This document shows, one piece after another, positions 35,055-42,338 of a stretch of DNA of 64,000 nucleotides. Origin of the DNA: RGIG2134 sp964461115 (GTDB lineage Bacteria; Cyanobacteriota; Vampirovibrionia; Gastranaerophilales; Gastranaerophilaceae); contig CAYWSX010000012.1 in NCBI GenBank assembly GCA_964461115.1, positions 1 to 64,000 of the forward strand, written 5' to 3'. The notes beneath the pieces are model-generated. The model was not told the DNA's origin. It saw only the letters and a program-made list of their open reading frames with translations, and did not search any database. How positions within the stretch are numbered: position 1 is the first letter of the stretch; the number at the start of each line of letters is the position of its first letter. The position numbers were made by a program, and so were the translations under genes.

Positions 35055-35226
35055 TAACCATAGTGTTGTAGACATGATTATTATATCACAAAAACCTTTT
35101 TAAATTGTCAATTTGTGAAGATGTATGTTGACAATTATGTTGTAAGTTATTCCCTAATTTATAAAAATTACATGCCTGTAACCCTCGCTGTATAAGCGTT
35201 TTATTTCAAATACAACACTATGGTTA
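35055..35226. promoter_or_regulatory. Candidate invertible promoter segment
   Basis: TAACCATAGTGTTGTA at 35055-35070 and its exact reverse complement at 35211-35226 enclose 140 bp between a FimB-like recombinase gene and the 35.3-44.4 kb operon. Inside, the best promoter sequence is TGATATAAT on the minus strand (35080-35088), which points away from the operon as sequenced. A TTGACA on each strand (35106-35111 minus, 35129-35134 plus) and a second 11-bp inverted repeat (35029-35039 with 35135-35145) add to the structure. Inversion would point the strong -10 at the operon. Confidence 0.75.
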
Positions 35227-35255
35227 ATTTGTTGTAGTAAAAAAGGATAATTATT

Positions 35256-36728
35256 ATGAAGAAACAGTCTAAAATCAAGAGCAGTATTAAATGTCCCAAA
35301 TGCGGAGAAGACATTAATATTGAAAGCATTGTTGAAGCTGGAACTCGTGAAGCCATTAACAAAGAGCTCGAACTTCAAAAGAAGAACTACGAGGAAAAAT
35401 TTGCTTCAATGGAAGATAGTCTTCGTGAAAAAATTGAAGCCAAGGTTATTGAGGAGCAGGAAGCAGTAAAAAATATCCTTGAAAAAGAGTTGGCGAAAAA
35501 AAATATTCAACTCAAAAAAATGAACGAACTTGAAGCGGAAATGCTTGTGCTTAAACAGGATAAGGTGAATATTGAAAGTGAGTTGGAAATAAAATTCCAA
35601 GGCAAGTTAAATAAAGCAGTAGCAGAAGAAAAAATCAAGGCGCAGGAAGAGCTAAGAGCCAAGTTACAAGAAGAACAAAAGGCTGCGCAAGAATTTTTAC
35701 AAAAAGAATTAGATGAAAAGACCACTCAGCTTAAAGAGATGAATACTCTCAAAGCTGAGATGTCTAAATTAAAACGAGACAAAGATAATCTCACCGAGGA
35801 ACTTGAGATTAAATTCCAAAACGATTTAACAAAATCTCTAACTGATGAAAAGGTAAGAATAAAACAGATACTGAATTCCGAGCACGAATTGAAGATTAAA
35901 GAATATCAAAAACAGCTGGATGACCAAAAGTTATTGATTGAAGAAATGAGGCGCAAAAGTGAGCAAGGTTCAATGCAGCTTCAAGGCGAAGTTCAGGAAT
36001 TATTGATTGAAGAGTGGCTAAGAAGTAAATTCCCCGGGGATACCATTGATGAAGTTGGTAAGGGCGATGCCGGGGCAGATTGTCTGCATTGTGTAAACAC
36101 ACCACACAGACCGAATTGCGGGCTAATATATTACGAAAGCAAGCGCACCAAAACCTTCCGTGGTGATTGGATTGAAAAATTTAAACAGGATATAAAAGAG
36201 AAGGGTGCCGACATCGGGGTTTTGGTAACACAGGTTTATCCTAACGGTATGGATAGGATGGGGCTGCATCAAGGTATCTACGTTTGCTCTTTTAATGAAT
36301 TTAAGGGGCTTTCAGTCGTGCTGCGGGAAAGCATCATTCGTGTCAGCAATGAGCGTAGATTGCAAGAAAATAAAGGTGGCAAAGCTGAGCTTCTGTATGA
36401 CTTTATAACAAGCGCAGAATTTGCAAATCAGGCTCAGAGTGTCATAAGAGCTTTTGAGGCTATGAAAATTGACTTAGTCAAGGAAAAGTCCGCTATGCAA
36501 AAATATTGGGTTCAGCGTGAAAAACGTCTCGACTTAATTTTGAGCGATACCGCTAATATGTTCGGTTCAATTCAGGCTTATTCAAATCAACTGGGAACAA
36601 CCGAAATTTTAGCCCTGCCGATGTATGAGGATGAAATTATTGAAGACATACCCATACAACCCATCAAAAAGCAAGCTGGTCGACAGAAGACAAAAAAGTG
36701 TTTGAACAGGTTGAACAATAGACTATAA
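35256..36728 (+). CDS. DUF2130 protein: coiled coil plus PD-(D/E)XK nuclease-like domain
   Basis: 490 residues. The N-terminus has one CPKCGED knuckle (residues 13-16), then about 200 residues of charged coiled coil (two similar blocks, each with EEK-EKLKEMN-type heptads), then a globular domain from about 235. That domain shows FPGDTIDEVGKGDAGADC and GLIYYESKRTK, the Asp and Glu-x-Lys of a PD-(D/E)XK nuclease. The DUF2130 family is uncharacterised. It is the first gene after the candidate switch. A hairpin-terminator at 36742-36777 separates it from the next gene, so it may be the most strongly controlled member. Confidence 0.82.
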   Translation: MKKQSKIKSSIKCPKCGEDINIESIVEAGTREAINKELELQKKNYEEKFASMEDSLREKIEAKVIEEQEAVKNILEKELAKKNIQLKKMNELEAEMLVLKQDKVNIESELEIKFQGKLNKAVAEEKIKAQEELRAKLQEEQKAAQEFLQKELDEKTTQLKEMNTLKAEMSKLKRDKDNLTEELEIKFQNDLTKSLTDEKVRIKQILNSEHELKIKEYQKQLDDQKLLIEEMRRKSEQGSMQLQGEVQELLIEEWLRSKFPGDTIDEVGKGDAGADCLHCVNTPHRPNCGLIYYESKRTKTFRGDWIEKFKQDIKEKGADIGVLVTQVYPNGMDRMGLHQGIYVCSFNEFKGLSVVLRESIIRVSNERRLQENKGGKAELLYDFITSAEFANQAQSVIRAFEAMKIDLVKEKSAMQKYWVQREKRLDLILSDTANMFGSIQAYSNQLGTTEILALPMYEDEIIEDIPIQPIKKQAGRQKTKKCLNRLNNRL

Positions 36729-36741
36729 ACAAAGGAAATAG

Positions 36742-36777
36742 CCAAGATAGCAGGAATAGATACCTGTCTTGGTTTTT
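36742..36777 (+). terminator. Terminator or attenuator within the operon
   Basis: CCAAGA-tag-CAGG pairs with CCTGTCTTGG (10 bp, 3-nt bulge) and is followed by TTTTT. It lies between the DUF2130 gene and the HTH gene at 36809, so downstream expression could depend on read-through or on another promoter. Confidence 0.65.
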
Positions 36778-36808
36778 ATCCGCAAATACCAAAAGGAGTC
36801 ACTCAATT

Positions 36809-37318
36809 ATGCCACGTAAATCAGGGATATCTCATATATCGGAAGAAAATCGCACAAAGCTCGGAAAAGCTCTTTTGCAAGGATTAACAAATGATGAAAT
36901 AAGTCATATGTTTGGATGGACAAACGGCACTACAAGGCAAATGATATACACATTAAGGAAACATTACGGATTTGATTTTAAGCGTCCTAAGGTTAATAAA
37001 ACTGTACCAAGTGACCTTGTAGAAAAAGTAAGGCAGTTGAGAAACAAGGGTGAAACTCTTGAATCTATTGCATTTATGTTAGGTGTTTCAAATAGTAAAA
37101 TTTTTAATATCACGCAAGATTTCAAAATCCCTAAACCTGATTGCATAGATGAAAAAAAAGAATACCGCGAAAAAGTATTTTTAGATTATATCAATAAAAA
37201 AATAAGCGCTAAAGATGGTTCCTTAGCTTTAAATATTACGTTACAAACGTTCCATAATGCCATTGCAAGATACCGCAGCAGCAAACTTAATGTAAAAACA
37301 GGTGAAGAATTTGAGTAG
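36809..37318 (+). CDS. Multi-HTH regulator-like protein (169 aa)
   Basis: It has at least two helix-turn-helix units: KLGKALLQGLTNDEISHMFG with a following helix, and LVEKVRQLRNKGETLESIAF then MLGVSNSKIFNI. A third helical segment (YINKKISAKDGSLALNIT) precedes the end. It resembles in plan the protein at 43915, so the operon is bracketed by two relatives. AGGAG precedes the ATG. Its last codons overlap the start of the nuclease gene at 37302. Likely DNA-binding; it might control the operon. Confidence 0.75.
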   Translation: MPRKSGISHISEENRTKLGKALLQGLTNDEISHMFGWTNGTTRQMIYTLRKHYGFDFKRPKVNKTVPSDLVEKVRQLRNKGETLESIAFMLGVSNSKIFNITQDFKIPKPDCIDEKKEYREKVFLDYINKKISAKDGSLALNITLQTFHNAIARYRSSKLNVKTGEEFE

Positions 37319-38093
37319 AAGAAATTTCAGTTCTGAAAAGGGAATATTGATTTTACTGACACTTTTTATCACGTGGCTTATCGGTGTTGCTTGGTTTTTA
37401 GGAAGACTTTGCTCAGATGTGTGCAAATACGATATGCTCAGCGATTTCGTTAAAGGATTGCTCGTTTTTCTTGCAATAAACACTCTATCGGGTTTTCTTC
37501 TGATTCAAGAACAATATGTTAATTACTTTTTAATTTTCTTAGTTGTTACCTCTATTTTATTTTTCGGATTCTGGAAACTTAAAGTAAATGAAAAAAGCAA
37601 AGCTGAACACGCCATTTTACTTCGACAAAAAAGCTACTGGCTTGGTTTAGATGGCTGGCAATATGAAGAAGAAGTTGCAAATGTTTTTAGAATGAATGGC
37701 TATCGGGCAGATGTAACAAAGAAAAGCGGTGATGGCGGTGTGGATATTATTTTATTCCAAGGCGGGATAAAAACTTATGTGCAGTGCAAATTTTATCAGT
37801 CAAACACTGTTCCTGTGGCTGCCGTGCGAGAGTTTTACGGAGTAATGATATCTAACGGTGTTTCAAGGGGGATATTGGTCGGCGGCGATAGCGGATTTTC
37901 CAATGACACAATGGATTTTGCAAGAAAAAATAACATTCAATTAATGGGGTTGGATGATGTTATCAAAATGTCTATTCAAGCACCGCAAACAAAACCCACT
38001 GAAGCACCTGACAAATCAATAATACCTGAGGTTATAAAAACAAATGAAGTATACAATCCAACAAAGCAAGGAGGGCGCAGAGTTGACTTCTGA
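37302..38093 (+). CDS. Membrane-anchored Mrr-like restriction endonuclease
   Basis: 263 residues with three membrane helices (about 12-35, 50-68 and 72-92), then a PD-(D/E)XK domain (about 105-225): WQYEEEVANVFRMNGYRADV, GDGGVDIILF and the catalytic VQCKFY. This is the Mrr/RecB-like nuclease plan, here tied to the membrane. It ends in QGGRRVDF, the first of four proteins in this operon with a G-R-x-[I/V]-D-F terminus. The start is a GTG (or TTG at 37311) overlapping the upstream gene. Its stop overlaps the DUF2997 gene. Confidence 0.82.
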   Translation: MKNLSRRNFSSEKGILILLTLFITWLIGVAWFLGRLCSDVCKYDMLSDFVKGLLVFLAINTLSGFLLIQEQYVNYFLIFLVVTSILFFGFWKLKVNEKSKAEHAILLRQKSYWLGLDGWQYEEEVANVFRMNGYRADVTKKSGDGGVDIILFQGGIKTYVQCKFYQSNTVPVAAVREFYGVMISNGVSRGILVGGDSGFSNDTMDFARKNNIQLMGLDDVIKMSIQAPQTKPTEAPDKSIIPEVIKTNEVYNPTKQGGRRVDF

Positions 38094-38388
38094 TAATAAA
38101 AAGATACAGATAAGAATTTATGATGACGGACGCATTGAGGCTGAAACGCTTGGAATAAAAGGCAAACAGTGTCTTAAATACATTGATATTGTTGAAAAGC
38201 TGACTAATGCAACAACAGTAAAATCCAAGTTCACAGAAGACTATAAGGACGGCAATGTTTATTTGAGCAGCAATACAAGTAGCGAGATGAAAGCTGAATC
38301 GACTGCATCAAAACCTAAAAAGCCCGGAACTAATAAACGGCACAAATCTAACATTTCAGAGGAGCTGAATGTTGAAAATCAGAATTAG
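38083..38388 (+). CDS. DUF2997 family protein
   Basis: About 101 residues. The first 45 match the DUF2997 pattern: KIQIRIYDDGRIEAETLGIK followed by GKQCLKYIDIVEKL. The C-terminal half is Ser/Lys-rich and disordered. I chose the TTG at 38083 because AGGAGG lies 8 nt upstream; the in-frame ATG at 38044 would overlap the nuclease gene by 50 nt. In other bacteria small DUF2997 proteins tend to be encoded beside DUF1257 and Ycf46-like AAA proteins, as here. Function unknown. Confidence 0.75.
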   Translation: MTSDNKKIQIRIYDDGRIEAETLGIKGKQCLKYIDIVEKLTNATTVKSKFTEDYKDGNVYLSSNTSSEMKAESTASKPKKPGTNKRHKSNISEELNVENQN

Positions 38389-38971
38389 CAAAATAATTGA
38401 AAATACAGAAGTTGAAGGAATTGGCAATCGTTTTTGTCTTTGGGTTCAGGGCTGCTCGATTCGATGTGAAGGCTGCGCGAATAGAGCTCTGTGGGATAAA
38501 ACGGGCGGTATTGAATATGAAACCGATAAGATAATCAGTCTTATTGCTAATAATAAAGACAAAATCGAAGGTATAACCGTTTTGGGCGGAGAGCCTCTTG
38601 AGCAGATTGCCCCTCTATTACAGATAATAAAAGCAGCAAAAATGATGGGGTTATCAGTAATTGTGTTCACCGGTTACAAGCTTGATGAGATTCAGGGATG
38701 GGAAAATCCTTTAGTTGAAGAATTGCTTGAAAATACTGACATATTGATTGATGGCAGATTCGAAAAAGATAAATTTGACCTCTCGCGTCCTTGGGTGGGT
38801 TCATCTAACCAAAAGTTTCATTTTTTAACCGAGAGATATTCTGAAAAAGATTTGTCGAAATACACCAACAAGTTTGAACTTAGAATAAAGCCCAACGGCA
38901 CAATCACAGCAAACGGGATGGGGAATGTAGAAATATTGAAAAACGCACTGCGGGAAAGGGTTTCACAATGA
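38369..38971 (+). CDS. Radical SAM enzyme, NrdG-like activase family
   Basis: The 200 residues have the radical SAM cluster motif CSIRCEGC (Cys 29, 33 and 36, C-x3-C-x2-C as in glycyl-radical activases) and the GGEPLEQ motif for SAM binding. Overall size and pattern are those of NrdG/anaerobic activases, but no ribonucleotide reductase or other glycyl-radical enzyme is encoded nearby. Its natural partner is therefore likely one of the operon's own proteins. GAGGAG precedes the ATG. The gene overlaps both neighbours (20 nt upstream, ATGA downstream). Confidence 0.88.
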   Translation: MLKIRISKIIENTEVEGIGNRFCLWVQGCSIRCEGCANRALWDKTGGIEYETDKIISLIANNKDKIEGITVLGGEPLEQIAPLLQIIKAAKMMGLSVIVFTGYKLDEIQGWENPLVEELLENTDILIDGRFEKDKFDLSRPWVGSSNQKFHFLTERYSEKDLSKYTNKFELRIKPNGTITANGMGNVEILKNALRERVSQ

Positions 38972-40623
38972 GTGATAAAAATATAAAATTTGAAGAATAT
39001 CTGGCTAATTTATTTAAGGCTCGTTTTCCTTTTACATATATCCAAACGTGGGAAGAAGATAGGATTGTAGAGATTGTTCAAAACATTGCAAAGGACAAAA
39101 AACTCATCAAAAACCTTAGGAAGGTCTACATTTGGAGCTTAACGGAAGGAATGCGTGATATTTATAAGGCGAATAATCCGATTGATAATGCATCCGAGCC
39201 TCTTGATGCTCTAAATTTCATTAAAAATTCCAACGAACACGCTATTTTTATATTAAAGGATTTTCATGTTTACTTTGGCAGCGGAGGGAAAAACGCTGAC
39301 CAAGAAATTCTAAGAAAAATCCGAGATACGGCATACACGTTAAAGGATTCAGATAACTCTAAAAATGTAGTTATTGTTGCACCTGTTTTGGAGCTTCCTG
39401 CGGAAATTCAAAAAGATATAACCGTTGTGGATTTTGAACTTCCTGATATTGAAGATATAAAAAACTCTCTTAATGCAATGATAGAAAGTAATGAAGGCTC
39501 TCGTGTAAAAATAAAGCTTGAAGAAAATGAAAAAGAAATTCTTTGTAAGGCTGCTTTAGGGCTTACCGTACAAGAGGCAGAAAACGCTTTTGCCCGTGCA
39601 ATGGTAGAACGAGGCAAGCTTACAATTTCAGAGCTTGACATTATTATGGATGAAAAGTGTCAAGCTATCAAAAAATCCGGCATTTTAGAATTTATAAAAA
39701 GCGATATGAATATGAATGATGTCGGAGGGCTTGAAAATCTCAAAAAATGGCTTTCAAAGCGCAACAATTCTTGGCTGGATAAAGCAGCGGCGTATAATCT
39801 TCCTGCACCAAAGGGTGTTTTGATAACAGGCGTTCCCGGCTGCGGAAAATCACTGACCGCAAAAGCTATCAGTGAAATGTGGAAACTGCCTCTATTGCGC
39901 TTAGATGTGGGTAGAATTTTTAGCGGGCTTGTGGGCAGTTCTGAAGAAAATATGCGAAAAGCCATTGTAACGGCTCAAGCAGTTGCACCTTCAATCTTAT
40001 GGATTGATGAAATCGAGAAAGGATTTTCAGGACTCGGAGGAAGCGGCGATAGCGGGACATCATCGAGGGTTTTTGGAACATTCCTCACATGGATGCAAGA
40101 AAAAACTCAGCCTGTATTTGTCATTGCAACTTCTAACAATATTGATATTCTACCATCAGAACTTCTTCGTAAAGGGCGTTTTGATGAAATATTTTTTGTT
40201 GATTTACCAACTAAAAATGAGAGAAAAGCTATTTTTGAACTTCACTTAAAAAAACGTTTAAAGAACAGCGTATCGAGTGATTTTAAAGCCACTGAGAGCC
40301 TTTTAAACAGACTTATTGATGAAACAGAGGGGTTCGTAGGGGCAGAAATTGAGCAAGTAATCATGAACGCCCTGTTTGAAGCGTTTTCAGAAGATAGAAT
40401 TTTGGAAGAAAAAGACTTAATCAACGCAGTGAAAAATACCGTTCCCTTGTCTGTAACTCAGGCAGAACAAATTTTTAAAATAAGAAAATGGGCAGATGTC
40501 AGAGCTGTTGCCGCAACTTCAAAAGAAGATAGAAGCAGTTACACAGAAGAGGCACCCGTAGAAATAAAAACAGAAGATGAAACCGTCAAAAAATCCCGCG
40601 GCGGCAGAGCAATTGATTTTTAA
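38968..40623 (+). CDS. Ycf46-like AAA+ ATPase
   Basis: 551 residues. The N-terminal part (about 1-240) has the Ycf46-type start (LFKARFPFTYIQTWEEDRIV) and a degenerate nucleotide-binding-like fold. The AAA+ module follows with GVPGCGKSLTAKAI (about 288), Walker B SILWIDEIEKG, sensor 1 FVIATSNN and the arginine pair LLRKGRFDEIF. Such proteins form rings that remodel others. The tail ends in KKSRGGRAIDF. In cyanobacteria Ycf46 is a conserved protein of uncertain role. Start overlaps the radical SAM gene by 4 nt (ATGA). Confidence 0.9.
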   Translation: MSDKNIKFEEYLANLFKARFPFTYIQTWEEDRIVEIVQNIAKDKKLIKNLRKVYIWSLTEGMRDIYKANNPIDNASEPLDALNFIKNSNEHAIFILKDFHVYFGSGGKNADQEILRKIRDTAYTLKDSDNSKNVVIVAPVLELPAEIQKDITVVDFELPDIEDIKNSLNAMIESNEGSRVKIKLEENEKEILCKAALGLTVQEAENAFARAMVERGKLTISELDIIMDEKCQAIKKSGILEFIKSDMNMNDVGGLENLKKWLSKRNNSWLDKAAAYNLPAPKGVLITGVPGCGKSLTAKAISEMWKLPLLRLDVGRIFSGLVGSSEENMRKAIVTAQAVAPSILWIDEIEKGFSGLGGSGDSGTSSRVFGTFLTWMQEKTQPVFVIATSNNIDILPSELLRKGRFDEIFFVDLPTKNERKAIFELHLKKRLKNSVSSDFKATESLLNRLIDETEGFVGAEIEQVIMNALFEAFSEDRILEEKDLINAVKNTVPLSVTQAEQIFKIRKWADVRAVAATSKEDRSSYTEEAPVEIKTEDETVKKSRGGRAIDF

Positions 40624-40632
40624 GGAGAGAAA

Positions 40633-40829
40633 ATGTCTGTAGTTATTGAATCAGCAAATTTGTTACAAGACATTAGTCTGATTGATATGGAGTATAAAAA
40701 ATTATTGCAGTTCTCTACAAAAAACAATGTCATAAAAAAATTTCTAAAAGTAAAATGAAACTCGAAAAAGAAGAGATTCTTGAAGATAACTCAATTGTCC
40801 TTACTATTTCGGTGGGGGATATTCAATAA
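40633..40829 (+). pseudogene. Decayed copy of the DUF1257/Ycf35-like gene
   Basis: It has the same upstream sequence and start as the intact gene at 41667 (MSVVIE), then jumps to the C-terminal part (LIDMEYKKLLQFSTKNN aligned with LIDKQYKKSLQQSTKKS), stops at 40756-40758, and continues in another frame with KEEILEDNSIVLTI, aligned with KEEVLEDNSIVLTI. About 150 codons of the middle are missing and one frameshift is present. Confidence 0.85.
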
Positions 40830-40847
40830 GGAAAGGATATAAAATCA

Positions 40848-41657
40848 ATGAATACATGGATAGTTTTAATAATTATTTGTTTCATAATCTTCAAAGTTCA
40901 TGCCGCTGTCCAAAAAAAGCAGAGGGAAAAGGAAAAAGAGCTAAATAGGCTTAGAACGAACTCGATAAATAACGCTATAGCAAGAGTAAAAAGACGTATT
41001 AAATCAGGAAAATATGAAGAAGCATTCGAAGAGTTAAATGAAACAGAAAGATTAGATACGCAAAAAGATTACAAATATACGATTGCTTTATATCGCGCAA
41101 ATGTTAAATGCCAACTTGGCAGATACCAAGAAGCTGTAACAGACTATAATCAAGCAATCAAATATCATTGGGGAGGTATAGAAGCTCATACAAACCTTGG
41201 ATTTGCCAAACATAAATTAGGAGAACCAAGGGAAGCAATAAAGAACTTTGACGAAGCGATAAAGTTGAATAAAAGTATGGGAATTGACGATAAATCCCCA
41301 TACTATCACAAAATATTTACCTTGATAAAGATTGTAAGCACGGCGCCTGAAATAATTTTGAATAAAATCGGCATTGAAAATCTTTCAGAAGAAGACTTAA
41401 CAGATTTATTTTCAAAAAAGGTTCCATCTATAAACTTAGAAACGTGTAAAGCATCGGACCTGGAAAATATGGCAGATTTCAGCGAAGAAAAAGCCAAAAG
41501 GTTTGTTCGTGAACGTTCAAGAGGAATAATTTATTATGATTTAAATTCCCTTGCTGAAGCATTCGAGATTCAGCCGCACGAGATGGTTAAACTTTTGGAT
41601 TTAAATATTGTTTTTGCAAAACGAATTGTAAAAAGAGGTAGGTCAATTGATTTTTAA
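40848..41657 (+). CDS. Membrane-anchored TPR protein with HHH-like end (copy 1)
   Basis: 269 residues: an N-terminal membrane helix (about 2-18), a charged stretch, TPR repeats (about 45-150, for example QLGRYQEAVTDYNQAIKYHW and KLGEPREAIKNFDEAIKLNK) and a C-terminal domain of about 60 residues (CKASDLENMADFSEEKAKRF, then DLNSLAEAFEIQPHEMVKLL) that looks like a helix-hairpin-helix. It ends in KRGRSIDF. The C-terminal domain is nearly identical at the DNA level to that of the protein at 42328, so the two arose by recent duplication. Confidence 0.82.
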   Translation: MNTWIVLIIICFIIFKVHAAVQKKQREKEKELNRLRTNSINNAIARVKRRIKSGKYEEAFEELNETERLDTQKDYKYTIALYRANVKCQLGRYQEAVTDYNQAIKYHWGGIEAHTNLGFAKHKLGEPREAIKNFDEAIKLNKSMGIDDKSPYYHKIFTLIKIVSTAPEIILNKIGIENLSEEDLTDLFSKKVPSINLETCKASDLENMADFSEEKAKRFVRERSRGIIYYDLNSLAEAFEIQPHEMVKLLDLNIVFAKRIVKRGRSIDF

Positions 41658-41666
41658 GGAGAGAAA

Positions 41667-42338
41667 ATGTCTGTAGTTATTGAATTATCCCCATTAGAAA
41701 CAGCTTTGATGGTCATTACCGGCAGAGGAGATGAAATTCTCTGGACGGATGCCGATGTAAAAGAGCATTATCGACAAAAAAGATTGGATGCAAAGGCTGA
41801 AAGAGCTGAGCAGAAAGCTAACCAAACAAGTACCAGAGTTGGTTCAGCAGAAATAATCTCAAACAGTAAAATAGGGGATGAATCTTATAAAGCTTGGATG
41901 GCAGAAGAAAATGCCACTACAAAATCAAGTAGCAAAAAAGACTCACCAAATTCTCGACCTAATATAACAAGTAAACAATCCTTTTTGACAATTTTTAAAA
42001 GTGAAGAACTTTTGAAACAGGTGCTTTTAGACTTGAAAATTGATTTTTTAGACGATAAAGCAAGTTTACAAGCAAAATTAGATGGCTGCACATTAATATT
42101 TAAGAAAAATAATGATGGTGTGTATGTTGTCAAATTTTCGGGGGTGCTTAATTCTGATTATTTATACGAGCAAATGGGATTAATCGATAAACAGTATAAA
42201 AAATCGTTGCAGCAGTCCACTAAAAAAAGTGTTATGAAAAACCTCTCTAAAAACGGTATGAAATTTTTAAAAGAAGAAGTGCTTGAAGATAACTCGATTG
42301 TGCTTACAATTTTTGCGGGTAATATTAATGCGCGATAA
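41667..42338 (+). CDS. DUF1257/Ycf35-like protein
   Basis: 223 residues. The N-terminal part (about 1-105) is charged and low-complexity. The C-terminal 115 residues resemble DUF1257 (Ycf35): SEELLKQVLLDLKIDFLDDK, a strand CTLIFKKNNDGVYVVKFSG and the end block KNGMKFLKEEVLEDNSIVLT. Ycf35, Ycf46 and DUF2997 proteins are often neighbours, which strengthens a weak similarity. It is the intact sister of the pseudogene at 40633. It lacks the GRxIDF end. Start is set by AAGGAG 8 nt upstream. Confidence 0.68.
   Translation: MSVVIELSPLETALMVITGRGDEILWTDADVKEHYRQKRLDAKAERAEQKANQTSTRVGSAEIISNSKIGDESYKAWMAEENATTKSSSKKDSPNSRPNITSKQSFLTIFKSEELLKQVLLDLKIDFLDDKASLQAKLDGCTLIFKKNNDGVYVVKFSGVLNSDYLYEQMGLIDKQYKKSLQQSTKKSVMKNLSKNGMKFLKEEVLEDNSIVLTIFAGNINAR

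Noticed and set aside
35106..35158. Plus-strand promoter in the invertible segment (TTGACA at 35129)
   Set aside because: The -35 is perfect, but the best -10 at a usable distance (CCTAAT, 18 nt) is poor, so I do not count it as a working promoter toward the operon in this orientation.
38044..38082. ATG at 38044 as start of the DUF2997 protein
   Set aside because: It would overlap the nuclease gene by 50 nt and has no ribosome-binding site; the TTG at 38083 has an ideal AGGAGG.
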